This document shows, piece after piece, positions 51,771 to 61,763 of a stretch of DNA of 64,000 bases. Each line of letters begins with the position of its first letter. The first letter of the stretch is position 1. Both the position numbers and the translations under genes were made by a program. Source of the stretch: an uncultured Bacteroidales bacterium (GTDB lineage Bacteria; Bacteroidota; Bacteroidia; Bacteroidales; UBA932); contig CANRID010000005.1 of NCBI GenBank assembly GCA_947630665.1, positions 30,167 to 94,166 on the forward strand. Direction: 5' to 3'. The notes under the pieces were generated by a model. It saw only the letters and a program-made list of their open reading frames with translations. It was not told the DNA's origin and searched no databases.

Positions 51771-54281
51771 ATGCAGGTATTGAAATTCGGCGGCAGTTCG
51801 GTCGCCAATGCACAAAATATCAGAAAAGTGATCTCGATCATAAAAGAAGCGCTGAAAAAAGACAAGACGGCGGTGGTTTCTTCGGCCATCAGCGGCTGCA
51901 CGGACAACCTGATCCGCATCGGGATTACGGCCCAGGCGCAGGATCCGGGGTATTCCCGGCTTATAGATGCGCTGGAGACACAACATATAGACTTGATTCA
52001 GGAACTCATCCCGCAGGAAGATTCCGGCCCGGTTACGGAAGAATGCCGGGAACTGTTCAACAAGCTGCGGGAAATATGCAAAGGAGTGTTTCTGTTAAAG
52101 GAACTGAGCGATTTGAGCATGGACCATATCGTCAGTTTCGGGGAACTGCTCTCCACCCGCATTATCAGCGCCAAACTTAAATCCTTGAATATAAGCCATC
52201 AGTGGAAAGATACCCGGGAGTTGATCAAAACCGCGCCCAGCGATGGGAAAAATGCGGTCCTGACCGGAACCACCTACCGGAATATCCGGGAATATTTCGG
52301 CCGCAACGACAATAAACTGTATATACTGCCGGGATTTATCGCTTCGGACGAGCCGGGCCGCACCACCACATTGGGACGCGGCGGCTCGGATTATACGGCT
52401 TCCATTCTGGCTGTCGGGACCGAAGCCAGAGTGCTGGAAATCTGGACCGACGTATGCGGGATGATGACGGCCGATCCGCGAATCGTACCGGAGGCCCGCA
52501 CGATCCGGAACATTTCCTATAAGGAGGCGCTGGAGCTGTCCCATTTCGGAGCGAAAGTAGTATATCCTCCTACCATTCAGCCGGTAGTGAAACAGGGTAT
52601 TCCCATTTATGTAAAAAATACATTCGACCCGGCCGATCCTGGTACGCTGATAGAACGGAACCCTCCCGAGGGGCAAAACAAGATCAAAGGAATTTCCAGT
52701 TCCAATAAAATCGCCCTGCTTTCCATGGAAGGGAGCGGAATGGTGGGCGTACCGGGATATTCGAGCCGGCTGTTCGGGGCTCTTGCCGAGAATCATGTGA
52801 ATATCATCCTCATTACCCAAGCTTCTTCCGTGCATACAATGTGCATCGCCATCGATGAAGCGGATGCGGAACGGGCGAAAAAAGCGGTGGACGATTTGTT
52901 CGCCTACGAAATTTCGTTAGGGAAAGTGGATCCGCTGAAAGTGGAAAAAGGATTTTCCATCCTCTCCTTAGTGGGCGACGATATGAAGAACCAGTCGGGC
53001 GCGAGCGGCAAGATGTTCGATGCCTTAGGAAGAGAAGGCATAAACATACGGGCCATCGCCCAGGGTTCTTCCGAAAAAAACGTATCGGCCGTTCTTCACA
53101 CCCAAGACGTGGGCGATGCAATCCGGGCTGTGCATAAAGAATTCTTTTCCGGCAGCTCCAAGCGGATCAATCTATTTATAGCCGGTTACGGTACCGTATC
53201 CAAAGCGCTCGTGAGGATGATCCGGGAAAACCGGGAATATCTGTCCCGTAAATGGGGAAAAGAGCTGGTAATTTGCGGAATCTGCAACAGCCGCCGTTTC
53301 ATCGCGGACCGCAACGGTCTGGAGCTGGATACGCTTCCCCGCGGCAAAGAGGAATTCACCGCCGCCCTCTATCAAAAAATAGAGACGGGTGAAAAGAATG
53401 TAAACAACAGTTACCTCGACAAGATAGTCTCCCTCAAATTAGGAAATTCCGTTTTTGTTGACTGTACCGCCTCCAAAGCCATTGCCGGGACGTATGCCGA
53501 CCTGTTCCGGAACAAATTCACGGTGGTGGCCTGCAATAAAATAGCCAATTCCCTTTCCTACGAGGCATACGAGGAACTATTCGCCGTTTCCCGGGCGGAG
53601 GGCGCCGGCTATTATTATGAAACGACCGTGTGTGCGGCGCTGCCGATACTGGCCGTTATCCGGCAGATTGTCAACAGCGGAGACCGCATTCTGAAAATGG
53701 AAGGCATCCTGTCGGGAACCCTCAATTATCTGTTCAGCCGTTACGACGGCAAAACATCTTTCGCACAGTTAGTGGAACAGGCCCGGCAATCGGGATATAC
53801 CGAACCGGACCCCCGCATCGACCTTTCGGGTACCGATGTCCTGCGCAAATTCCTGATTGCCGTCCGGGAAGGCGGGGAAAAATTGGAAAGCGAACAAATC
53901 GATTTCAAAGGTTTTATTCCCGATGGCCTGCTCCGGGCATCGGGTCCGGATTTCAAGTCCGATGCGCCGGAATTTTACCGGCAGATAGAAGCGGAAGAAC
54001 CGGCACTGAAAGCCCTGTATGAAAAAGCGGCCGCCGCCGGGAAACGGCTCCGGTTCGTGGCCGTCCTAGAAAGGCCGTCGGGAGAAAACCGGGAATTCAC
54101 CGCCCGGATCGGTATCCAAGAGATCGGGCCGGAACATCCGTTCTACAATGTGGAAGGCACCGATAATGCAGTCATTATCACCACCGGATTTTATCCGCGG
54201 GGCATCCTGATCAAAGGAGCCGGCGCCGGCCCCGAACAAACCGCCGGCGGATTGTTAAACGATATCGTGGCGCACAATTAG
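51771..54281 (+). CDS. thrA: bifunctional aspartate kinase/homoserine dehydrogenase
   Basis: 836 residues. Aspartokinase domain with LKFGGSSVANAQNI and TTTLGRGGSDYTASILA, two ACT-type regulatory segments (residues near 320-470), then NAD(P)-binding LFIAGYGTVSKALVRMI and the homoserine dehydrogenase core with GILSGTLNYLFSRYDG. It supplies homoserine to MetX. Usually this enzyme is with thrBC in Bacteroidales; here it is with metYX and asd, so it may be dedicated to methionine. Confidence 0.95.
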   Translation: MQVLKFGGSSVANAQNIRKVISIIKEALKKDKTAVVSSAISGCTDNLIRIGITAQAQDPGYSRLIDALETQHIDLIQELIPQEDSGPVTEECRELFNKLREICKGVFLLKELSDLSMDHIVSFGELLSTRIISAKLKSLNISHQWKDTRELIKTAPSDGKNAVLTGTTYRNIREYFGRNDNKLYILPGFIASDEPGRTTTLGRGGSDYTASILAVGTEARVLEIWTDVCGMMTADPRIVPEARTIRNISYKEALELSHFGAKVVYPPTIQPVVKQGIPIYVKNTFDPADPGTLIERNPPEGQNKIKGISSSNKIALLSMEGSGMVGVPGYSSRLFGALAENHVNIILITQASSVHTMCIAIDEADAERAKKAVDDLFAYEISLGKVDPLKVEKGFSILSLVGDDMKNQSGASGKMFDALGREGINIRAIAQGSSEKNVSAVLHTQDVGDAIRAVHKEFFSGSSKRINLFIAGYGTVSKALVRMIRENREYLSRKWGKELVICGICNSRRFIADRNGLELDTLPRGKEEFTAALYQKIETGEKNVNNSYLDKIVSLKLGNSVFVDCTASKAIAGTYADLFRNKFTVVACNKIANSLSYEAYEELFAVSRAEGAGYYYETTVCAALPILAVIRQIVNSGDRILKMEGILSGTLNYLFSRYDGKTSFAQLVEQARQSGYTEPDPRIDLSGTDVLRKFLIAVREGGEKLESEQIDFKGFIPDGLLRASGPDFKSDAPEFYRQIEAEEPALKALYEKAAAAGKRLRFVAVLERPSGENREFTARIGIQEIGPEHPFYNVEGTDNAVIITTGFYPRGILIKGAGAGPEQTAGGLLNDIVAHN

Positions 54282-54304
54282 GCCACCTGAAAACCATTTT
54301 ACAT

Positions 54305-55339
54305 ATGAAAATAGCAGTAGTAGGCGCTACCGGACTGGTAGGCAGAAAAATGTTGGAAGTATTGGAAGAAAGGAATTTTCCGGTAACAGAACTCATTCCG
54401 GTCGCATCAGAGAAGTCGGTCGGGAAGAAGGTTGTTTTTAAAGGGAAAGAATATACGGTCTGCACTCCGCAGGAAGCGATCGCCCAAAAGCCGGTCCTGG
54501 CCCTTTTCTCGGCAGGGACCGATGTCTCCAAAGAATACGCACCCCTTTTCGCCGGAACGGGATGCCGTGTAGTGGATAATTCCGCCTGCTGGCGGATGGA
54601 CCCGACCAAAAAGCTCGTGATTCCGGAAATTAACGGAGACGTTATAGAAAAAGAGGATTATATTATCGCCAATCCTAATTGTTCCACTATCCAGATGCTG
54701 ATAGCCATAGCGGATCTGCACAAGAGATACCGGATACGCAGAATCGTCGTCTCCACTTACCAGTGCATTACAGGTACGGGGCAAAAAGCCGTGGATCAAA
54801 TGGAGGCGGAACGCGCCGGCGCAAAAGACGGGGAATATAAAAAGATCTATCCCTACCGCATCGATCTGAACATGCTTCCGCATATCGATAAATTCTTAGA
54901 AAACGGATATACGAAAGAGGAGATGAAAATGATAAACGAAACCCGTAAGATCATGCGGGACGATTCCATCCGGGTTTCTCCTACCACCGTCCGCATCCCG
55001 GTACTGGGAGGACATGCGGAGTCCGTGAATATAGAATTCGAAAAACCGTTCAGGGACGAAGACATTATTCCCATACTCCAAAATACTCCGGGAGTAACCG
55101 TACAGGACCGGATAACCCCGTGCGGAGAGCGGCAGAACCCGGCTATCGGGAATGAAGAAAATCTGCCTTATCCGATGCCTTTGTATTCCCAAGGGAAAGA
55201 CGATGTATTCGTAGGGCGCGTAAGAAGAGATCTTTCCATTGAAAACGGTCTTAACCTGTGGTGCGTAGCCGACAATCTCCGGAAAGGAGCCGCTACCAAT
55301 GCCGTTCAGATAGCGGAGCTATTGATGAAATATTTTTAG
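54305..55339 (+). CDS. asd: aspartate-semialdehyde dehydrogenase
   Basis: 344 residues. NADP-binding AVVGATGLVGRKMLEVL; catalytic Cys in IIANPNCSTIQM; active-site His in LGGHAESVNIEF. It reduces aspartyl phosphate to the semialdehyde, the substrate of the ThrA dehydrogenase half encoded 23 bases upstream. Last gene of the operon; parE follows with its own -7 box. Confidence 0.95.
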   Translation: MKIAVVGATGLVGRKMLEVLEERNFPVTELIPVASEKSVGKKVVFKGKEYTVCTPQEAIAQKPVLALFSAGTDVSKEYAPLFAGTGCRVVDNSACWRMDPTKKLVIPEINGDVIEKEDYIIANPNCSTIQMLIAIADLHKRYRIRRIVVSTYQCITGTGQKAVDQMEAERAGAKDGEYKKIYPYRIDLNMLPHIDKFLENGYTKEEMKMINETRKIMRDDSIRVSPTTVRIPVLGGHAESVNIEFEKPFRDEDIIPILQNTPGVTVQDRITPCGERQNPAIGNEENLPYPMPLYSQGKDDVFVGRVRRDLSIENGLNLWCVADNLRKGAATNAVQIAELLMKYF

Positions 55340-55347
55340 TATCTTTG
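55340..55347 (+). promoter_or_regulatory. parE -7 element
   Basis: TATCTTTG fits TAnnTTTG, overlapping the end of asd; no clear -33. Confidence 0.45.
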
Positions 55348-55387
55348 TAAGGTTTTTGACAGCGATAACTTTATCAAAATTTACTCA

Positions 55388-57418
55388 ATGAACGACAATA
55401 CTGCCAGATCCATTCCAGGGGAGCTTTTCAATGATCATCCCGACGGGGAAGCAGGAAAGAAGGCCCCGGAGACTACAACCGGACGGAATCCGATTTCCGG
55501 GGCGCAGAGTGCGGGAGATTACACCGAAGCGGATTTCGAAACGCTTTCCTGGAACGAGCATATCCGCAGAAGGTCGGGAATGTACATCGGGAAACTGGGA
55601 GACGGCTCGTCGCCCGACGACGGGATATACGTCCTGTTCAAGGAAATCATAGACAACGCCATCGATGAATTCATCATGGGATACGGGAAGAACATCCGCA
55701 TTACCTTGGAGGACAATTTGATCTCGGTAAGGGACTACGGACGGGGCATTCCTTTCGGAAAAATGATCGATGCGGTCAGCAAAATGAATACGGGGGCCAA
55801 ATACGGAAGCGCTGCCTTCAAAAAGTCGGTAGGACTCAACGGAGTGGGCACCAAAGCGGTAAACGCCACCTCATCGTATTTTTACATCCAGTCGTTCCGG
55901 GACGGGGAAACGGCGTGGGCGACTTTCGCCAAAGGAGAACTGCAAGAGGAAGGCGGAGGCGCTACCCAGGAGAAAAACGGCACGTTGGTTAAATATATCG
56001 CAGATTCCGAGCTGTACGAAAACTACCGGTATAACCCGGAGTTTATCGAAAATATGCTCAAAAACTATTCCTACCTCAACACGGGGCTTTCCCTGAATCT
56101 CAACGGTACGGAATATAAATCCAAAAACGGGTTGCTGGACCTGATAAACGAAAGTCTGGCCGAAACACCGCTTTATCCGCCCATCCACCTGTCGGGAGAA
56201 GATATTGAAATAGCAATGACCCACGGCACGGAAAACGGCGAAAATATCAGTTCTTTCGTGAACGGGCAGAATACCATCCACGGAGGAACCCATTTAGCGG
56301 CATTCCGTGAAGGAGTAGCCAAAACCCTGAAAGATTTCTTCAAAAAAGATTTCGATCCCAAAGACGTGCGCCAGTCCATCGTAGCCGCGGTAAGCATCAA
56401 GGTGGAGGAACCCTCTTTCTCCAATCAGACCAAAACATTTCTCAACTCCAAAGACGTAGGACCGGAAGGACCTTCCGTAAGGAATTTCATCATGGATTTC
56501 ATTGCGGAGCACTTAGACAATTATCTGCATAAAAATCCGGCCGTAGCGGACATCCTGCTGAAAAAGATTCTGGAAAGCGAGAAAGAGCGCAAAGCCATTT
56601 CCGGTATCCAGAAACTGGCACGGGAAAGGGCCAAGAAAGCGAACATGCACAACCGCAAGCTGCGCGACTGCCGGATCCATTACGGAGACAAAGATCCCCG
56701 GAATCAGGATACCATGCTGTTCATTACGGAGGGGGATTCCGCCAGCGGTTCCATCACAAAAAGCCGGAATGTAAATACCCAGGCGGTATTCAGCCTCCGG
56801 GGAAAGCCGCTGAACTCTTACGGGCTGACCAAAAAAATCGTGTACGAAAACGAGGAATTCAATCTGCTCCAGGCGGCCCTGAATATCGAAGAGGATCTGT
56901 GCGAATTGCGGTACAACAAAGTGGTGATCGCTACAGATGCCGATGTGGACGGCATGCATATCCGGCTGCTGCTGCTGACTTTTTTCCTGCAATTTTTCCC
57001 GGACCTGATCCGGCAGGGCCATCTGTATATTTTACAGACCCCGTTATTCCGCGTACGGAAAAAGAAACCCGCCTCCCCCCGGTCCGGAAGGGGAAAGGGG
57101 AAAGACGGCGATGATATGGAAACTTATTATTGCTATACGCCCGAGGAAAAGGAAAAAGCGATCCTCAAGTTAGGCAAAAACCCGGAGATCACCCGGTTCA
57201 AAGGACTCGGGGAAATTTCTCCGGAAGAATTCGGATATTTTATCGGCGAGGACATCCGGCTGGACCGGGTGCGCCTGAGCAAAGACGATACGATTCCGGA
57301 GTTACTGGAATTTTATATGGGCAAGAATACGATCGAACGGCAGAACTTCATTAAATCCAACCTCCGTTCCGATCTGATACTGGAAGAGTTGCTGGAAGAG
57401 CCTCTGACAGATGCCTGA
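55388..57418 (+). CDS. parE: DNA topoisomerase IV subunit B
   Basis: 676 residues, type IIA topoisomerase ATPase subunit. GHKL motifs [21 protein letters not shown] and [21 protein letters not shown] domain with [10 protein letters not shown] and [27 protein letters not shown] marks ParE rather than GyrB (where it would be GKILNVEKA). It starts with a low-complexity tail of about 50 residues. parC is usually nearby in Bacteroidales but is not here; lipid-enzyme genes follow. Confidence 0.9.
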   Translation: MNDNTARSIPGELFNDHPDGEAGKKAPETTTGRNPISGAQSAGDYTEADFETLSWNEHIRRRSGMYIGKLGDGSSPDDGIYVLFKEIIDNAIDEFIMGYGKNIRITLEDNLISVRDYGRGIPFGKMIDAVSKMNTGAKYGSAAFKKSVGLNGVGTKAVNATSSYFYIQSFRDGETAWATFAKGELQEEGGGATQEKNGTLVKYIADSELYENYRYNPEFIENMLKNYSYLNTGLSLNLNGTEYKSKNGLLDLINESLAETPLYPPIHLSGEDIEIAMTHGTENGENISSFVNGQNTIHGGTHLAAFREGVAKTLKDFFKKDFDPKDVRQSIVAAVSIKVEEPSFSNQTKTFLNSKDVGPEGPSVRNFIMDFIAEHLDNYLHKNPAVADILLKKILESEKERKAISGIQKLARERAKKANMHNRKLRDCRIHYGDKDPRNQDTMLFITEGDSASGSITKSRNVNTQAVFSLRGKPLNSYGLTKKIVYENEEFNLLQAALNIEEDLCELRYNKVVIATDADVDGMHIRLLLLTFFLQFFPDLIRQGHLYILQTPLFRVRKKKPASPRSGRGKGKDGDDMETYYCYTPEEKEKAILKLGKNPEITRFKGLGEISPEEFGYFIGEDIRLDRVRLSKDDTIPELLEFYMGKNTIERQNFIKSNLRSDLILEELLEEPLTDA

Positions 57419-57430
57419 ATATGATAAAAC

Positions 57431-57991
57431 ATGATGAAATACTTTTGCAAATTTCTGCTCCGGCTGTTGGGCTGGAAAGCCATGGACGGCCCGGCTCCCG
57501 AAGCCAAATGCCTTATTTTAGGAGTGCCGCATACCTCCGGATGGGATTTTCTGATTTCCTATCTTTTCTATACTTCCGTAGGAGGTAAAGCCAACATAAT
57601 GGTTAAAAAAGAATTTTTCTGGGGTCCGCTCGGCCCCTTGATGAAAGCCTTGGGAGCCGTTCCCGTCGATCGCAAACACGGGACCACCGTAGTCAGGCAA
57701 ATGATAGAAGCCGTTAACCACAAAGAGAAGATACATCTGGCCATCGCCCCGGAAGGGACCCGCAAATGCACCGCAAACTGGAAGACGGGGTTCCATACCA
57801 TCGCCCGGGCCTGCAACATCCCGGTATATATGGGGTATTTCGACTGGGGGAAAAAACAGGTGGGCCGAGGGGAAAGGATCCAACTGACGGATGATGCCAA
57901 AGCCGATTTGAAACGGATACAGGCCCATTATAGAAAGATGAATCTTACCGGCAAACGTCCAGGATGCTTTACCACAGGAGACCCGGACTAA
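57431..57991 (+). CDS. PlsC-like acyltransferase
   Basis: 186 residues (ATG at 57431 or 57434). Seen: HX4D motif HTSGWD at about residues 35-40, LGAVPVDRKHG, and EGTR (residues near 116), as in glycerolipid acyltransferases. It is shorter than usual 1-acylglycerol-3-phosphate acyltransferases and has no clear membrane helix. It lies 12 bases after parE and ahead of an acyl-CoA ligase, suggesting a lipid-acylation role; substrate unknown. Confidence 0.8.
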   Translation: MMKYFCKFLLRLLGWKAMDGPAPEAKCLILGVPHTSGWDFLISYLFYTSVGGKANIMVKKEFFWGPLGPLMKALGAVPVDRKHGTTVVRQMIEAVNHKEKIHLAIAPEGTRKCTANWKTGFHTIARACNIPVYMGYFDWGKKQVGRGERIQLTDDAKADLKRIQAHYRKMNLTGKRPGCFTTGDPD

Positions 57992-57995
57992 AAAT

Positions 57996-58027
57996 TTTGG
58001 GCAGAAAGGGAAATCTTCCTAAATTTG
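57996..58027 (+). promoter_or_regulatory. acyl-CoA ligase promoter
   Basis: -33 TTTG at 57996-57999 and -7 TAAATTTG at 58020-58027, spaced 20 bases. It places the transcript start near 58034 and thereby supports ATG 58060. Confidence 0.65.
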
Positions 58028-58059
58028 CACCCCCAAAACCTACTTTAAAATTTATCGAC

Positions 58060-60030
58060 ATGTATCTTAAAACTCTTTATGAGTTATTCCATTATAGTAT
58101 AACACATTACAGTAAAAACAAATGTTTCTGCACCTTAGGGGGCGATTATTACACATACGAGCGATTCGGGGAAAAGACAAAAGAAATCTCGGCACTGCTG
58201 TTGCAAAACGACATCCAATTCGGAGATAAAATAGGCATCCTCTCCCAAAATATGCCCAATTGGGCGGTGGCTTTTCTGAGCTGTACCGCTTACGGACGGG
58301 TAGCCGTTCCCATGCTGCCCGATTTTACGGAAGGGGAGATCTCCCATATCTTGGAACATTCGGAAAGCAAAGCGTTGTTCGTATCCGACAAACTATACCG
58401 CAAAATATCCTCCCAAACTCTCGACAATCTGAAATTAGTCATCCGGTTAGACGATCTGACGGTACTCAAAGGTACGGCGGCAGAGCCCGCCAGAGCGGGG
58501 GAGCCGTTCAAGGAGCCGGAAGGAGGACATTATATTCCGGATGAAATGGATCTGGCGACCATCATCTATACTTCCGGCACTACGGGGAACTCCAAAGGGG
58601 TCATGCTCACCCATAAAAACCTTTGTTCGCATCTGCATTCGGCGCAGACCCTGCGTCCGAGCTTCGAGTGGGATGTATGGCTCTCCATTCTGCCTCTGTC
58701 CCATACTCTCGAATGCAGCCTTTCCCTGTTATTGCCGTTTTCGTCGGGATCTTCGGTCTATTACTTGGAAAAAGCCCCTACCCCTACCCTTCTGTTGCAG
58801 GCATTGAAAAAAGTAAGGCCCACCACATTGCTGGTCGTGCCGCTGATTATAGAGAAAATATACAAGAACTCCATACTTCCGCGTATCCGCGCCAAAAAGA
58901 TAACGGTCGCCCTGTATAAAACGACATGGGGCCGGAAAATCCTTCATTATTTTATCGGGAAAGAACTTTTCAGGATGTTCGGAGGCAGAATCCGGTTCTT
59001 TGGGATCGGAGGCGCCAAGTTGGACGGTACGGTAGAAAGATTCCTGCACGAAGCCCGCATCCCCTATGCCATCGGATACGGTCTGACCGAATGTTCTCCG
59101 CTGCTGGCGGGAGCCACTCCAAATCTGGTCAAATGGCAGACGACCGGCCCCGCAGTTCCGGGCGTGAAGCTCAAAATATTGGATCCGGACCCTCTCACCG
59201 GCGAAGGCGAAATAGTGGCCAAAGGAGAGAATATCATGGCAGGATATTATAAAAACCCGGAAGCTACCTCGGAAGCCTTTACTCCCGACGGTTGGTTCCG
59301 TACCAAAGACCTCGGTCATATAGACTCCAAAGGATGGCTCTCTATCCGGGGACGCCTGAACAATATGATCGTGGGTCCGAGCGGGGAAAACATCTATCCC
59401 GAAGAGATAGAGACCGTGATCAACTCCCATGAAATGGTGGCCGAATCACTGGTCACTTCCCGAAAAGGGAAGTTAGTGGCGAAAGTGTGTCTGAATCCGG
59501 ACAAACTGGAAGTCATCCAAAAAATGAAAGAGGAAGTTTTCAAAGGATATATCCGCAAAAAACTGGCCCTGATCGCAAGCTACGAATCGGGAAAAGAGGA
59601 ATTCCAGAAAGAATATAATCAGAAAAAAGAGGAATTCGTCCGGCAGTACGGCCCTAAAAAAGAGGGAATCGCCCATAATCACGGAGCTAAAACACAGGGA
59701 CTGCAAACGGCGTATGAAATTAAGAAACAGGAATTTTCCCAGGCTTATGAAGCTAAAAAAGCCGAACTGAAAAAAGCCTACGATCAAAAACGGCGGGAGT
59801 TATATGCCGCATACGCCCGCAAAAGGGACGAAGCCGTAGCCGCCTATAACCAGAAAATCGCCGAACAGAAAGAAACGGCCGCCGCATTTCTGGAATCTTT
59901 GGAACGCGAGATTCACGAATATGTAAATTCACGGGTAAACAAATTCTCCCGGTTGGCCGTAGTGGAAGTATCCGACCACCAGTTCCAGAAAACCGCCACC
60001 CATAAAATAAAACGGTATCTATATGAATAA
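58060..60030 (+). CDS. long-chain acyl-CoA ligase with undecad-repeat insertion
   Basis: 656 residues from ATG 58060; an ATG at 57964 lies before the promoter -7 box and inside the previous gene. AMP-binding motifs: IIYTSGTTGNSKGVML, GYGLTECSPLL, GWFRTKDLGHIDSKGWLSIRG; C-terminal Lys region THKIKRYLYE. Between the AMP core and that C-terminal end, residues 518-605 are eight 11-residue repeats (see the repeat entry). It activates fatty acids as acyl-AMP then CoA ester. The preceding acyltransferase may use the product. Confidence 0.88.
   Translation: MYLKTLYELFHYSITHYSKNKCFCTLGGDYYTYERFGEKTKEISALLLQNDIQFGDKIGILSQNMPNWAVAFLSCTAYGRVAVPMLPDFTEGEISHILEHSESKALFVSDKLYRKISSQTLDNLKLVIRLDDLTVLKGTAAEPARAGEPFKEPEGGHYIPDEMDLATIIYTSGTTGNSKGVMLTHKNLCSHLHSAQTLRPSFEWDVWLSILPLSHTLECSLSLLLPFSSGSSVYYLEKAPTPTLLLQALKKVRPTTLLVVPLIIEKIYKNSILPRIRAKKITVALYKTTWGRKILHYFIGKELFRMFGGRIRFFGIGGAKLDGTVERFLHEARIPYAIGYGLTECSPLLAGATPNLVKWQTTGPAVPGVKLKILDPDPLTGEGEIVAKGENIMAGYYKNPEATSEAFTPDGWFRTKDLGHIDSKGWLSIRGRLNNMIVGPSGENIYPEEIETVINSHEMVAESLVTSRKGKLVAKVCLNPDKLEVIQKMKEEVFKGYIRKKLALIASYESGKEEFQKEYNQKKEEFVRQYGPKKEGIAHNHGAKTQGLQTAYEIKKQEFSQAYEAKKAELKKAYDQKRRELYAAYARKRDEAVAAYNQKIAEQKETAAAFLESLEREIHEYVNSRVNKFSRLAVVEVSDHQFQKTATHKIKRYLYE
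59611..59874 (+). repeat. eight tandem 11-residue (undecad) repeats in the acyl-CoA ligase
   Basis: 264 bases coding for eight consecutive 11-residue units, residues 518-605. Examples are unit 1 EYNQKKEEFVR, unit 4 AYEIKKQEFSQ, unit 6 AYDQKRRELYA and unit 8 AYNQKIAEQKE. Consensus: (A/E)Y-x-x-K-(K/R)-x-E-(F/L)-x-x. No indels between units. An 11-residue period fits a right-handed or stretched coiled coil. Confidence 0.85.
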
Positions 60031-60047
60031 CCGGCTGCGGCAGGGGA

Positions 60048-60908
60048 CTATTCTTTGGCTCCCCAATACCAGTCTATCCGTCCGACCAGTTCGCCTTTCG
60101 CCCCGGCCGTTACGACAATTACGTCCTTCCCCAGCTTGTTTTTTATAACCGCCGGTTTGTCTATATAGGTATGGGAATGACCGCCTATGATAATATCTAC
60201 ATTTTCGGAATTTTCCGCCAATATATCGTCCGAAGGATTCTGAATCGTTCCGTGGTCATATCCCACATGGGTCAGGGCGATGATCAGATCGCATTTTTCT
60301 TCGTTTTTGAGCTTTAAAGCCAGCCGGTTCATTATCCTGACCGGATGTTCGTACTTCATGCCTTCTATATTCTTGGGGGAGGCCAGACTGCCGAGAGAAC
60401 ACAGAATCCCGATAATTCCTATTTTTTTCCCGTCCTTTTTAATAACCGTATAAGGCTTTATCAGATCTTTAAGGGGACTGTCCGTCAAGTCATAATTAGC
60501 GCATACTACGGGGAAATCTGCATTCTTGATCCGGCGGGCCAGTTCGGCTTCTCCGTTGTCGAATTCATGATTGCCCACACAGGCGGCATCATAACCGATA
60601 GCGTTCATCAGTTCTATCTCCACATCTCCCTTGAATAGAGAAAAGTACGGGGTGCCCTGGCTGAAGTCTCCGGCATCTAACAACAAAACATTTTTATGAT
60701 CCGCCCGCACTTTTTTAACATATTCCTCTCTCCTTTCGTATCCGCCGAGTCCCTGGCCGCGGCCACTGGTCTGCGGAACGATCTGGCTATGCGTGTCATT
60801 CGTATGCAGAATCACCAGATCCTGCCCCTGCATTCCATCCGAGAGCAGTAAAAATCCCAAGATCAGACATCCGCTTAGTGCAGAAATATATTTTCTCATG
60901 TCGTTCAT
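60048..60908 (-). CDS. 5'-nucleotidase N-terminal metallophosphatase domain protein
   Basis: 286 residues, secreted (signal peptide to about residue 28). Calcineurin-like metallophosphoesterase motifs: LHTNDTHSQI, LDAGDFSQG, GNHEFDNGE, THVGYDHG and GGHSHTY, which ligate two metals. It corresponds to the N-terminal half of periplasmic 5'-nucleotidases such as UshA. The C-terminal half is a separate gene just upstream (12 bases). It should hydrolyse nucleotides in the periplasm when the two proteins meet. Confidence 0.9.
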   Translation of the reverse strand: MNDMRKYISALSGCLILGFLLLSDGMQGQDLVILHTNDTHSQIVPQTSGRGQGLGGYERREEYVKKVRADHKNVLLLDAGDFSQGTPYFSLFKGDVEIELMNAIGYDAACVGNHEFDNGEAELARRIKNADFPVVCANYDLTDSPLKDLIKPYTVIKKDGKKIGIIGILCSLGSLASPKNIEGMKYEHPVRIMNRLALKLKNEEKCDLIIALTHVGYDHGTIQNPSDDILAENSENVDIIIGGHSHTYIDKPAVIKNKLGKDVIVVTAGAKGELVGRIDWYWGAKE

Positions 60909-60920
60909 ATCTCCGATCGT

Positions 60921-61763
60921 TTATTTTACTTCGTTATTTTTCTTCTTTTCATTTTTTTTGTCGGGACGGATAAACACCACCCGCCCGTCTTTCTGCGGAT
61001 TTACCTTTTTGCCCGCCGCAGTAAGCGCCTTAATGTAATCCGACACCGCCTGATGCAGCACGATGCCGGTTTTCACCATATTGGTTCCTCTTTTCAAGGC
61101 ATATATATGGTCTCCCCCGCTCATCAGAAAATCTATGGTAGCCACTTTATAGGTTTTACCGTCATTTACCGGTTCTCCGCCCACCTTCAATTCTTTCAGA
61201 ACGCCCTTGTCGATGACAACCTTCACGCCTGAAACAGCCTCTATGGTATTGCGTTTGGCAAAATTTTCCATCATCTCCCGGATATCTTTCCCTTTCAGAT
61301 CCACGATCACGATATAATTATCGAACGGGAAAATGGAAAGCACGTCATACATGGTTATGTCTCCCGCCGGAAAAGAAGTCCTCAATCCTCCGAAATTGGT
61401 AATGGCCATATCCACCCGTTCCCCGGAATAAGCCCGGGCGGTTTCCAGAATCACATCCGCCGCAAAATTGGAAAGAGGGCTTTCCGGATATCCTTTGGCA
61501 ATTTCCGCATCCGTCTTCCCGATAGGTTCCGTCAACCGGTCTACCGCCGGCTTGTATCGGGCAATGATTTCATGCGTTTTGGAACCTCCTTTTATTTTAC
61601 CGTTGGATTTGACTTCGGGATCCCATTTGGAATCCATCCGTTCCGTACTCCATTCATAATGCTGCCTGCCCTGTTGTTGCTGCGCGGATCCCATACAGGC
61701 GCTCAGCCCCAGTATCAGCAAGGCTCCCATCCCTATTTTTCTCAAATTTCCTCTCATATACAC
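60921..61763 (-). CDS. 5'-nucleotidase C-terminal domain lipoprotein
   Basis: 280 residues (start 61763 or 61757). Lipobox LGLSAC. The 5'-nucleotidase C-terminal (substrate-binding) domain is visible: SPLSNFAADVILETARAYSG, ITNFGGLRTSFPAGDIT, YDVLSIFPFDNYIV, DFLMSGGDHIYAL. In most bacteria it is fused after the catalytic domain; here it is a separate gene and comes first in the operon, with the catalytic domain second. Confidence 0.9.
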   Translation of the reverse strand: MYMRGNLRKIGMGALLILGLSACMGSAQQQQGRQHYEWSTERMDSKWDPEVKSNGKIKGGSKTHEIIARYKPAVDRLTEPIGKTDAEIAKGYPESPLSNFAADVILETARAYSGERVDMAITNFGGLRTSFPAGDITMYDVLSIFPFDNYIVIVDLKGKDIREMMENFAKRNTIEAVSGVKVVIDKGVLKELKVGGEPVNDGKTYKVATIDFLMSGGDHIYALKRGTNMVKTGIVLHQAVSDYIKALTAAGKKVNPQKDGRVVFIRPDKKNEKKKNNEVK

